From: a bacterium
GTDB lineage: Bacteria > Vulcanimicrobiota > Vulcanimicrobiia > Vulcanimicrobiales > Vulcanimicrobiaceae
NCBI GenBank assembly: GCA_021807645.1
Contig: JAKBCP010000076.1
Location: 1 to 5,306 of the forward strand
DNA: 5,306 nucleotides
Direction of reading: 5' to 3'
Both the position numbers and the translations under genes were made by a program. Each line of letters opens with the position of its first letter. The first letter of the stretch is position 1. Of this stretch, positions 1 through 5,306 are shown piece by piece. Under the pieces are notes generated by a model. The model was not told the DNA's origin and did not search any database. It worked only from the letters and a program-made list of their open reading frames with translations.

Positions 1-1
1 A

Positions 2-976
2 GCGCCGCTGCCGGCGATACTCTTGCTGCCGCTGGTCGCTCTTTTCGGAACGGCGGCGAACCAGACGTTGCTCTCCTGTGCGCTTGGTGGGCTCGCGATC
101 GGTGCGCTTTGGCGTATCGGCGAGCACTACGGCCTCGAGGTTCGCGCGAATCTTTGGCTGGCGGCGTTTACGTTTGTCGGCACGGACCTTCTGTGGGCCT
201 CGATGCTCGGTGACGTCTGGTTTATCGCCAACGTCAGCGCGTTCGCGTTCGCATTGTTGCTGTGGTTGGAGCTTCGTACCGCACGGCGCGGTTGGCTCGT
301 CGCGCTCTATCTTGCGGCAGCGGTAGAATCGCGGTTCAGTCTCGTCGTCATTGCCCCGCTCGTGCTTGCACTCTTACTCGTCGCCGACGACGGCGCGTTG
401 CGTCTGCACCCACAATGGCGTTCGCGCGCGATCGGTTTCTTCGCCGTCGCGTTGGCGGTTGCAGCGCTCTGGGTCGCCTACAATCTCGGCCGATGGGGAA
501 CGTGGGACGATATCGGTTACTCGTTGTGGTTCCACCAAGATCCCGCCGGGAGTCCGTACGGATCGCCGTTTGCATTGCGGTATCTCTCGTATCAGCTGCA
601 ATCGTTTTTTTTGCAGTTGCCGACCGTGCTCTCGGGCTTCCCCTATCTTCGCCCTGAAATGACGGGCGTAGCACTGACGTGGACCTCGCCCGCGCTTATC
701 CTCGTAGCCTGGGCGCGTAAGCCGCTGCGCGATACGGTCGTGCTTTGGTTGATGCTGCTTGCGACGTGGGCACCCGACCTCGTCTATTACGTCAACGGCT
801 TCGCGCAATTCGGCATGCGGCATGCCCTCGATTTCGAGCCGTTCGCCGCCGTGCTGCTGGCGATTGCACTTCGGCGCGGAATCCCGCGTTGGGGATATCC
901 GTTGATGCTCTACTCGATGCTCGTCGGGCTCTGGGGATGCTGGTACTGGAACGCGTTTATTCGCCCGGGGAATTAG
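2..976 (+). CDS. GT-C-like (family 39-type) integral membrane glycosyltransferase, 5' truncated
   Basis: The frame is open to the left window edge, so the true start lies upstream; the first candidate start inside the window is TTG at 23. Residue numbers below count from that TTG. About nine to ten hydrophobic segments are visible (roughly 1-30, 42-62, 66-83, 91-121, 136-153, 187-207, 215-231, 238-257, 270-283, 290-312). Motifs that recall GT-C proteins using polyprenyl-phosphate sugars are ESRFSLVVIAPL (102-113), YNLGRWGTWDDIGYSL (153-168) and FGMRHALDFEPF (263-274), like the YN..RFG...FGY and FGYRY.LD..P segments of that group. In GT-C enzymes the catalytic acidic residues sit in the first periplasmic loop, which would be in the missing part, so activity cannot be judged. 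Such enzymes glycosylate lipids, proteins or cell-surface polymers. The sugar and acceptor are unknown. The 3' end overlaps the convergent thioredoxin-domain gene by 20 bp. The membrane-protein call is firm; the enzyme class is inferred. Confidence 0.7.
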   Translation, partial: APLPAILLLPLVALFGTAANQTLLSCALGGLAIGALWRIGEHYGLEVRANLWLAAFTFVGTDLLWASMLGDVWFIANVSAFAFALLLWLELRTARRGWLVALYLAAAVESRFSLVVIAPLVLALLLVADDGALRLHPQWRSRAIGFFAVALAVAALWVAYNLGRWGTWDDIGYSLWFHQDPAGSPYGSPFALRYLSYQLQSFFLQLPTVLSGFPYLRPEMTGVALTWTSPALILVAWARKPLRDTVVLWLMLLATWAPDLVYYVNGFAQFGMRHALDFEPFAAVLLAIALRRGIPRWGYPLMLYSMLVGLWGCWYWNAFIRPGN

Positions 977-2717
977 TCGGCGTGGCGTGCGGCGCTCGTT
1001 CGCGTAGCGCGCGATAGGCGGCGGCGAGCGCGCTCGGTTCGCTCATCGGCGCGCCGCAGAGGGTACCGACGCAGAGCGTTGCGCTCGGCGCATCGTTCGG
1101 CGCGCTTTCCTCGGTGGCGATGCTGAGTTCGGGCGCACCCAGCGAGAGCGCCGCACGGCGCCAGGCGCGCGTTTCGGCGATCGAACCGCGAACCGTCAGC
1201 TTCGCGCGCATGCGTTGGGCGAGCGCGGTCGCGCGCGCGTAACTCGCCGCGAAGAGCCCGGCGTTGCGATAGCTTCCGGCGAAGGTCGCGAGAATCGCGC
1301 CCGCGCGTTCGGCATCCTCGGGGCGGTCGGCGATCTCGGCGATGCGCAGGAGCGACCGCGCAAGCGAGGCGTTCTCGGCGAGCGGGCGATCGCGCAGAGC
1401 GAGCCGCCCGAGATCCTCCGGACTCGCAATCCGATCCGCAGCCGCACCGCCGTCGGCAGCGAATGCCGCGAGCGTCGCTCGCGCCACCCGATCGGCACGT
1501 TGGAAGAAACGCTCGTCGCCGAGCGCCTCGTAGGCGTCGAGCGAGGCGGCGATCGTCGCAGACTGGTCGGCGAGCATGCCGCCGACGCGCGGCTCTTCGC
1601 CGAAACGCCAGACGCGCAGCATCAGGCCGTCGCTTCCGCACATGCGATTTTCGAGCGTGTCGAGGACGCGCCGTGCGATCTCGGCGAGTTCGTCCTCCGC
1701 AGTAACGACGGCGATCTGCGCGAAGGCTCCTGCGAGCGAGGCACTCCATGCGGTGTAGGAGGTCGGGTCTACGTAGGGTTTTTCGCGGCGCGCGCGCTCG
1801 GTCGCACCGAGCGAAAAGTAGCGTTCGTCGGCGTCTTGGCTGCCGAGAAAAACGCCGCGCTCTTCATCGTAGAGCGTCGTGCGCACGTAGGCCGTGCTCT
1901 GCGCGAGTGCGCTCTGAAGCGCGGGATCGTTTTCGTAGGCGAGTAGGCGCGCGAGAATGCGCAAGAGCGCACCGTGATCTTCGGCCATCTTTTCAAAATG
2001 CGGCACCGACCAATCTGCAGTCGTCGAATAGCGAAAGAAGCCGCCCTCGATACGATCGTAAGTCCCGCCGCCGGCCATCGCGCGCAGCGTGCGTATGAGC
2101 ATCGCCAGCGACTCGGAGCGCCCCGCCAAGCCGTCGTCGAGCAAAAATTCGAGGAGATCGCACTGGGGAAATTTCGGCGCATCCCCAAAGCCGCCGTTGC
2201 GCTCGTCGTAGCTCGCGCGCGCTTTTTCGACGACGAAATCCGGGGCGCTCGCATCGATCGCGGTCGCCGTGCCGGGTTCCTCGCTCCCGCGGCTCGCTTC
2301 ACGCATGAGCTCTTCGACTTTATCCCGATGCTCGACGTAGTAGTGCGCGATCCGCGCAAGCGCTTGGCGCATAGCCGGCGGTGGAAGATAGGTCGCCCCG
2401 GTAAGAATCGATCCGTCGGGAGCGAGAAAGGCCGTCGTCGGCCAACCCCCCATGTTGTAGCGCGCGTTGATATCGGGGCGTTCGTCGTTGTCCACGCGGA
2501 TCGGAACGAAATCACGTGCGATGGCGGCGATGACTTCGGGATCGGAGTAACTCGTCTCGTCCATCACGTGGCACCAATGGCACCAGACCGCCGAGAGCGA
2601 GAGCAAGATCGGACGATCGCTCGATCGGGCGAGCGCGAATGCCTCCGGGCACCAGGGGAGCCAAGGGATTTCAGCGGCGCGATTCGGTCGCGGCGAAAAA
2701 CGAAAGCCGTCAGCCAT
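957..2717 (-). CDS. DUF255 / SPATA20-like thioredoxin-domain protein (YyaL family)
   Basis: This 586-residue protein has the two-part build of the DUF255 (DsbH-like thioredoxin) family. Residues about 10-125 form a thioredoxin fold with the active-site motif WCHWCHVM (Cys46, Cys49), the family segment VDNDERPDI (75-83) and a cis-proline motif GGWPTT (Pro93). Residues about 160-560 resemble an alpha/alpha toroid (six-hairpin glycosidase-like), with GGFGDAPKFP (175-184), GGTYDRIEGGFFRYS (217-231), VPHFEKM (238-244), SQDAD (293-297) and a C-terminal CVGTLCGAP (549-557). It is somewhat shorter than the usual 650-750 residues. The usual HFEKMLYDNA-like motif reads HFEKMAEDHG here. No signal peptide is evident, so it is probably cytosolic. 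The ATG at 2717 is supported by a GAGG 8 nt upstream and by its match to the family N-terminus. The start overlaps the end of the upstream small membrane gene by 8 bp. The biochemical role of the family is not established; a redox function is implied by CxxC. The family call is confident. Confidence 0.93.
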   Translation of the reverse strand: MADGFRFSPRPNRAAEIPWLPWCPEAFALARSSDRPILLSLSAVWCHWCHVMDETSYSDPEVIAAIARDFVPIRVDNDERPDINARYNMGGWPTTAFLAPDGSILTGATYLPPPAMRQALARIAHYYVEHRDKVEELMREASRGSEEPGTATAIDASAPDFVVEKARASYDERNGGFGDAPKFPQCDLLEFLLDDGLAGRSESLAMLIRTLRAMAGGGTYDRIEGGFFRYSTTADWSVPHFEKMAEDHGALLRILARLLAYENDPALQSALAQSTAYVRTTLYDEERGVFLGSQDADERYFSLGATERARREKPYVDPTSYTAWSASLAGAFAQIAVVTAEDELAEIARRVLDTLENRMCGSDGLMLRVWRFGEEPRVGGMLADQSATIAASLDAYEALGDERFFQRADRVARATLAAFAADGGAAADRIASPEDLGRLALRDRPLAENASLARSLLRIAEIADRPEDAERAGAILATFAGSYRNAGLFAASYARATALAQRMRAKLTVRGSIAETRAWRRAALSLGAPELSIATEESAPNDAPSATLCVGTLCGAPMSEPSALAAAYRALRERAPHATPTNSPGE

Positions 2718-2988
2718 CGGAAAAACCTCGCAAAAATGACGTCGCGTAAAAGACGATAACGAGCGTCAACACGGCGTCGAGCGGTACCGTGGGAAGGTGC
2801 AACGCTTCGGCGGTTGCAATCGCGAGCGCGAAAAGAAGACCGAGCGCCGCATAACGCCGATGTTTACGCGGCGTCATCGCGTAGACCTCGTCTGCGTAGG
2901 GGTGACCTGCATTCCGTCGCGATGCAAGAAAAGCGGCGACCGCGAGTGCGAGCGCTGCGAGTATCCCGAAGAGATCGACGGAAGGCAC
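2710..2988 (-). CDS. Small three-helix membrane protein of unknown function
   Basis: I do not recognise a named family for this 92-residue protein. Three hydrophobic stretches are visible (about 4-22, 46-63 and 68-87), separated by a polar loop containing HPYADEVYAMTPRKHRRY (29-46). The basic cluster RKHRRY at 41-46 would be cytoplasmic by the positive-inside rule. The start is a GTG at 2988; an in-frame TAG lies 15 bases upstream (3004-3006), so no longer form is possible. The ribosome site is poor (GGCGAC-like at best). A shorter 55-residue form from Met38 would lose the first helix. Its last 8 bp overlap the start of the thioredoxin-domain gene in the same direction, so the two are probably one operon. 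A membrane partner or anchor for that protein is a possible but untested role. The coding call rests on length, membrane topology and gene overlap. Confidence 0.72.
   Translation of the reverse strand: MPSVDLFGILAALALAVAAFLASRRNAGHPYADEVYAMTPRKHRRYAALGLLFALAIATAEALHLPTVPLDAVLTLVIVFYATSFLRGFSDG
2726..2729 (-). promoter_or_regulatory. Ribosome binding site of the thioredoxin-domain gene
   Basis: On the minus strand GAGG lies 8 nt before the ATG at 2717, within the last codons of the upstream 92-residue gene. Its position supports the chosen start, and together with the 8-bp gene overlap it points to translation of both genes from one mRNA. Confidence 0.6.
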
Positions 2989-3019
2989 GATACGTCGCCG
3001 TGCCTAACGCTGAGCCGTT

Positions 3020-3154
3020 GTGGCTGAAACGAGCGAGAACGATCGGCGGGAACTGCAGCGGCGCGCACGCCGCGCGAGCATACTCGGTTTGATCGCCATC
3101 GTGCTTGCATGCATAGCGTTCGCCGCCCTCATGACGACTCTGCGGGCGCGTTAA
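3020..3154 (+). CDS. Possible 44-residue single-pass membrane peptide
   Basis: A GTG at 3020 opens a 44-codon frame ending with TAA at 3152-3154. The peptide begins MAETSENDRRELQRRARRAS, a polar and strongly basic segment, followed by a hydrophobic stretch ILGLIAIVLACIAFAALM (residues 21-38) and a short basic tail TLRAR. This is a typical single-pass membrane layout with the N-terminus in the cytoplasm. By hand count 32 of 44 codons end in G or C, much like the flanking genes. An in-frame TGA lies just upstream (3011-3013). No convincing ribosome site is visible before the GTG. It faces the 92-residue gene head to head across 31 bp, and its last 26 bp overlap the end of the MFS gene on the other strand. 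It fills the only gap between these two genes. Without homologues this remains tentative; chance openness in GC-rich DNA is the main alternative. Confidence 0.42.
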   Translation: MAETSENDRRELQRRARRASILGLIAIVLACIAFAALMTTLRAR

Positions 3155-4304
3155 GCGGCGGCCGCCCGAGTCGCAGCCCGAGTGCGAGCGCGATTGCGGC
3201 GAACAGCAGCGATTCGATGCCCGCAAACGGGCTTCCCCAGCGCGTCAGCATCCCCGTGGAAATCGGCGGAGCGATAACGCCGGCGACCGAATCGAGCGAG
3301 GAACTGACGCCCAATACCGTCCCCTGTTCGCGCTCCGAGGCGAGCGCGCTGATCAACGCGGTGATGCCGGTGTTCGCAAAGCCGACGCCGATGGTAAGGC
3401 TGATGTAGGCAACGGCGAGCAAGAGCAGGTTGTGGACGAACGGCAAAAGTGCGAGCGCGAGGACGAGGAGCCCGAGCCCGATCGTCGACATCCGCCGGTC
3501 GCCGAACCGTTCCGACGCCCGCCCGATCAACACCGCATTGACCAAGACGGTGAACGCGGCATAGACGGCAAAGGCGATATCGGTTTGGAAGAGCGTAAAA
3601 CCGAGCTGTCCTTGGAGATAGAGGGCGATGACGCTGTAATATCCGTAAAGTGCAAGCGAGAGCGCGAGCTTTTGCCGCAGAATGCGCGCGAGATGCGGAT
3701 TTCGTAACGTTGCCAGCACGTCGCCGAAGCCGACATGCGCTTCTTGTTCGTCGGGTTTGGGTTTCGACTCGGGAAGCATAAAATAGGTGACGAGCAACGT
3801 AATAAATTGCAGTGCCGCCGCAGCGAGAAACGGTGCGGTGAAACCGAAACGCGCGAAGAGTAAGCCTCCGCCGACGGGGCCGAAAACCATCGCGCCGGCG
3901 AAAGTCGCGCCGATATACCCGAAGGCGCGCGCGCGTTCGTTCGGGGCGACGAGATCGGCGACATACGCTTGCGTGATGCTGATATTTCCGCCGGAGAGTC
4001 CTTCGACGATGCGCGCGATAAAGACGACGAGGAGATTCGGTGCGAAGGCCAACGTCGCCCAACCGATCGTCGCGCCGATCTGGCTGATGATGAGCACGTG
4101 TTTGCGCCCGATTCGATCCGAGGCGTTGCCCCAGAGCGGCGCCGCGATCAGCTGGCAGAGCGAAAACGTCGTAAAGAGCAGTCCGGCGACGACCGGTGCC
4201 GCGCCGAAATGCGTGACGAAATAGGGCAGCATCGGAATCAGCATGCTGAAACCGAGGATATCGATAAACGTGATACCGAGGATCGGCGCGAGTTTTCGAA
4301 TCAT
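3129..4304 (-). CDS. MFS drug-efflux-type transporter (TetA/DHA1-like)
   Basis: This 391-residue protein has the length and 12-helix layout of proton-driven major facilitator exporters of the tetracycline/multidrug (DHA1) branch. Asp15 in the first helix (ITFIDILGFSMLIPMLPYF) matches the conserved Asp of TetA proteins. Motif A is GNASDRIGRKHVL (59-71) between helices 2 and 3, with a degenerate copy GRASERFGDRR (261-271) between helices 8 and 9, as expected of the duplicated fold. Arg98 in RIVEGLSGGN matches motif B of helix 4. The antiporter motif C is seen in GATFAGAMVFGPVGGG (132-147). A charged cytoplasmic loop (about 179-195) separates the halves. The protein sits in the inner membrane and should exchange a small molecule for protons; the substrate cannot be read from sequence. 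The start ATG at 4304 begins just before helix 1; the ribosome site is weak. No TetR-type regulator is adjacent. The family call is strong and the substrate is open. Confidence 0.93.
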   Translation of the reverse strand: MIRKLAPILGITFIDILGFSMLIPMLPYFVTHFGAAPVVAGLLFTTFSLCQLIAAPLWGNASDRIGRKHVLIISQIGATIGWATLAFAPNLLVVFIARIVEGLSGGNISITQAYVADLVAPNERARAFGYIGATFAGAMVFGPVGGGLLFARFGFTAPFLAAAALQFITLLVTYFMLPESKPKPDEQEAHVGFGDVLATLRNPHLARILRQKLALSLALYGYYSVIALYLQGQLGFTLFQTDIAFAVYAAFTVLVNAVLIGRASERFGDRRMSTIGLGLLVLALALLPFVHNLLLLAVAYISLTIGVGFANTGITALISALASEREQGTVLGVSSSLDSVAGVIAPPISTGMLTRWGSPFAGIESLLFAAIALALGLRLGRPPLNAPAESS

Positions 4305-4419
4305 AGAGCTCTGGTGGTTAGGGACACGGGACGGGCGCGGAAGGCTTCAGAGGGCGAGAGCCGGCGGCCGAGCCCGCACGGAGGGCGGCGCCCCGTGGGC
4401 GCGAATGAAGGCGGGCCGT
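4305..4419. other. Divergent intergenic region between the MFS gene and tRNA-Leu
   Basis: This 115-bp, very GC-rich gap must hold the promoters for the leftward exporter gene and the rightward tRNA, but I see no convincing -35/-10 pair on either strand. It contains an 8-bp palindrome AGAGCTCT (4305-4312) touching the MFS start codon and a hairpin GCGCCC-CGT-GGGCGC (4388-4402) 17 bp before the tRNA. Either could be chance in such GC-rich sequence. Confidence 0.4.
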
Positions 4420-4506
4420 GCCCAGGTGGCGGAATTGGTAGACGCGCTGGTTTCAGGTATCAGTGGTGGCAACACCGTGGGGGTTCGAGTCCCTTCCTGG
4501 GCACCA
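4420..4506 (+). tRNA. trnL-CAG: tRNA-Leu (anticodon CAG)
   Basis: The 87-nt sequence folds as a class II tRNA. The acceptor arms GCCCAGG (4420-4426) and CCTGGGC (4496-4502) pair fully, followed by discriminator A4503 and an encoded CCA (4504-4506). The D region GGCGGAATTGGTAGACGC is typical of bacterial leucine tRNAs. The anticodon stem CTGGT/ATCAG encloses loop TTCAGGT, giving anticodon CAG (4454-4456), which reads CUG. A long variable arm with stem GGTG/CACC and loop GCAA, and A73, are leucine identity features. The T arm GGGGG-TTCGAGT-CCCTT closes with two G-U pairs at its outer end, slightly weak but acceptable. Several open frames cross this gene on both strands and are not real. Confidence 0.97.
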
Positions 4507-4524
4507 AGCGGCATCGCGGCAGAA

Positions 4525-4543
4525 CGCCTTCGTTTCGAAGGCG
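4525..4543 (+). terminator. Hairpin downstream of tRNA-Leu, possible terminator
   Basis: A perfect inverted repeat CGCCTTCG-TTT-CGAAGGCG starts 18 nt after the encoded CCA. The 8-bp stem with a 3-nt loop is well placed to end the tRNA transcript or to mark its 3' processing boundary. It is followed by GCGCTTTCG and not by a proper U-run, so it is a weak candidate for intrinsic termination. Confidence 0.42.
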
Positions 4544-4602
4544 GCGCTTTCGTGCGGCTCGCTTATGGGACGACGAAGCCCGCCTCTTTCCAGATCGTGG
4601 CG

Positions 4603-4636
4603 CCTGCTTATTCTTGTAATAAGGTCAACCAGCAGG
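4603..4636. promoter_or_regulatory. Nested inverted repeats, likely operator of the toxin-antitoxin operon
   Basis: Two inverted repeats lie here. The inner one is CTTATT (4607-4612) and AATAAG (4618-4623), a perfect 6-bp dyad with a 5-bp spacer. The outer one is CCTGCT (4603-4608) and AGCAGG (4631-4636), also perfect. The inner dyad covers the proposed -35 hexamer. Phd/YefM-type antitoxins bind such palindromes through their N-terminal domain, with toxin as co-repressor, so this is the natural operator candidate. The repeats are seen directly; binding is inferred. Confidence 0.5.
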
Positions 4637-4642
4637 TAGACT
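4614..4642 (+). promoter_or_regulatory. Candidate promoter of the toxin-antitoxin operon
   Basis: TTGTAA (4614-4619) and TAGACT (4637-4642) each match four of six bases of the sigma-70 -35 and -10 consensus and are separated by exactly 17 bp. Transcription would start about 7 bases past the -10, that is at or next to the ATG at 4649, giving a leaderless message. This fits the absence of a well-spaced Shine-Dalgarno sequence: the only AGG is 12 nt before the ATG. An alternative -10, TGTAAT at 4615-4620, would give a leader of about 20 nt but has no recognisable -35. Confidence 0.45.
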
Positions 4643-4648
4643 AGATTT

Positions 4649-4900
4649 ATGAAAACGATTGGAGTCTTCGAAGGAAAGACACGCTTCTCAGCCTTGATCG
4701 CAGATTCGCTGAAGGGCGAAACGACGATCGTTACGCGAAACGGCCGCCCCGTCGCCGAGATCGGCCCGGTGAAAAGCACGGATGTCGAACGCAGCAAGAC
4801 TGCGGCTGCGCGCTTGGAGGTCCTTCGGTCGCGACTCGCTGCGGAAGGGAAGCTCAAGGAACTCGATATTCGTTCGCTTATCGACGATGGCCGGCGGTGA
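4649..4900 (+). CDS. Phd/YefM-family antitoxin
   Basis: This 83-residue protein is the labile partner of the toxin encoded next to it. The N-terminal half (1-41) shows the Phd/YefM pattern: MKTIGVFEGKTRFSALIADS, then KGETTIVTRNGRPVAEIGPV (22-41), where a strand-turn-strand carrying RNGRPVA is the family hallmark. This part dimerises and binds operator DNA. The charged C-terminal half (42-83, with an RLEVLRSRLAAEGKLKELD helix-like stretch) would wrap around and block the toxin active site. ATG 4649 is the only sensible start; it follows the candidate promoter by 6 bp without a good ribosome site. The stop overlaps the toxin start by 4 bp (GTGA), so the toxin is probably translated by coupling and antitoxin is made first. 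Autoregulation with the toxin through the upstream palindromes is expected from the family. GC at third positions is about 67% by hand count. Confidence 0.9.
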   Translation: MKTIGVFEGKTRFSALIADSLKGETTIVTRNGRPVAEIGPVKSTDVERSKTAAARLEVLRSRLAAEGKLKELDIRSLIDDGRR

Positions 4901-5298
4901 TCGTTATCGACGCGAGCATGGCGTTACGGTGGGTGCTCGCCGAAGAGCTCGAACCAGAGGCAATTGCGGCGCGATTGTATGTGGGCGAACAGGGCGGTTA
5001 TGTGCCCGGTAACTTCCAAACGGAAGTCGCGCATGGCTTGCTGCAAGCCGAGCGGCGAAAGCGCATCACCGCAAGCGACGCATCGGCCGCCCTCGCCGAT
5101 ATTATGGAACTCGCCTTAAAAGTCGAGCTTCCAAACCCGCATGTCATCGTATCGAGTGCCCGCGAGTATGGCCTTACGAGCTACGACGCCGCGTATCTTG
5201 CGCTTGCACTTCAGTCGGGATATCCGCTTGCAACCGGGGACGAGCAACTTCGCAAAGCTGCACGGAATGCAAAACTCCTATGGAATGACGGTTCTTGA
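4897..5298 (+). CDS. vapC: VapC-type PIN-domain ribonuclease toxin
   Basis: This 133-residue protein is a full-length PIN-domain toxin. The four acidic residues that bind Mg2+ or Mn2+ are all in place: Asp5 in MIVIDASMALRW, Glu43 in NFQTEVAHGLL, Asp97 in YGLTSYDAAYLALAL, and Asp115 in YPLATGDEQLRKAA. VapC toxins are endoribonucleases that stop translation, commonly by cutting initiator or other tRNAs or the sarcin-ricin loop of 23S rRNA; the target here cannot be predicted. It starts with GTG inside the antitoxin stop (GTGA overlap at 4897-4900), the usual layout for such operons. Nothing suggests decay: no frameshift, no missing catalytic residue. About 60% of its codons end in G or C by hand count, lower than about 75% in the first 63 codons of the MFS gene, which hints at separate ancestry. 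Only 8 bp of the window follow the stop. Confidence 0.94.
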   Translation: MIVIDASMALRWVLAEELEPEAIAARLYVGEQGGYVPGNFQTEVAHGLLQAERRKRITASDASAALADIMELALKVELPNPHVIVSSAREYGLTSYDAAYLALALQSGYPLATGDEQLRKAARNAKLLWNDGS

Positions 5299-5306
5299 AA
5301 AGATCG

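Noticed and set aside
1215..1946. Plus-strand frame of 243 codons opposite the C-terminal domain of the thioredoxin-domain gene.
   Set aside because: Same reason: low-complexity Arg/Ala/Gly translation antisense to a supported gene, with no motif.
1974..2759. Long plus-strand frame (261 codons) opposite the thioredoxin-domain gene.
   Set aside because: Arginine-rich with no recognisable domain; an expected shadow of a GC-rich gene whose own frame matches a known family throughout.
2864..3226. Minus-strand frames (2864-3226 and 2874-3110) across the gap between the MFS and small membrane genes.
   Set aside because: They overlap both neighbours out of frame, are Arg/Ser-rich and lack membrane or domain features; the 92-residue frame is the better coding choice.
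4622..4642. Imperfect direct repeat AGGTCAACC / AGGTAGACT as an alternative operator.
   Set aside because: Only six of nine bases match; the perfect inverted repeats explain the region better.
3969..4644. Plus-strand open frames (3969-4619 and 4243-4644) running through the tRNA, with peptides such as AQVAELVDALVSGISGGN.
   Set aside because: These are translations of tRNA-Leu sequence, a known false annotation type, and otherwise lie antisense to the MFS gene.
4453..4857. Minus-strand frame of 134 codons covering the tRNA 3' half and the antitoxin, ending CPGRDSNPHGVATTDT.
   Set aside because: The C-terminal peptide is a familiar tRNA-derived artefact and the rest is antisense to the well-supported antitoxin.
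4507..5306. Possible attachment-site duplicate of the tRNA 3' end or an integrase gene.
   Set aside because: No second copy of the tRNA 3' sequence and no recombinase motif is visible before the window ends.
1..5306. CRISPR array, insertion sequence or long direct repeats.
   Set aside because: No regularly spaced repeats, no transposase motifs and no terminal inverted repeats were seen by eye.

Overview
The window reads as ordinary chromosome of a GC-rich bacterium (about 60% GC by eye). Coding is dense, reading frames overlap by a few bases, and third codon positions favour G or C. No rRNA or marker protein is present to fix the taxon. A little-studied soil lineage such as Eremiobacterota/WPS-2 would fit the style, but that is only a guess.

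Layout: (1) 2-976 (+) is the 3' part of a polytopic membrane protein resembling GT-C/family-39 glycosyltransferases; its 5' end lies outside the window. (2) It converges with, and overlaps by 20 bp, a minus-strand unit: a 92-residue three-helix membrane protein (2988-2710), whose last codons overlap the start of a DUF255/SPATA20-like protein (2717-957) with an N-terminal thioredoxin fold (WCHWC) and an alpha/alpha-toroid C-terminal domain. (3) A possible 44-codon single-pass membrane peptide (3020-3154, +) lies between this unit and the next minus-strand gene and overlaps that gene's end. (4) 4304-3129 (-) is a 12-helix MFS exporter of the TetA/DHA1 type. (5) A tRNA-Leu with anticodon CAG and encoded CCA lies at 4420-4506 (+), followed by a perfect 8-bp hairpin that may terminate it. 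(6) 4649-5298 (+) is a complete type II toxin-antitoxin operon: a Phd/YefM-family antitoxin and a VapC-type PIN-domain ribonuclease, joined by a 4-bp GTGA overlap. A promoter-like sequence within nested inverted repeats lies immediately upstream.

Two groups look functionally linked. The toxin and antitoxin form an autoregulated pair. The small membrane protein and the thioredoxin-toroid protein are translationally coupled, so a shared role at or near the membrane is possible. The glycosyltransferase-like protein, exporter and tRNA show no evident link to these.

I found no CRISPR array, insertion sequence, phage gene or clearly new multi-gene system. The items most worth a second look are the promoter/operator of the toxin-antitoxin operon, which may give a leaderless mRNA, the unannotated 44-codon membrane peptide, and the coupled membrane/thioredoxin pair.
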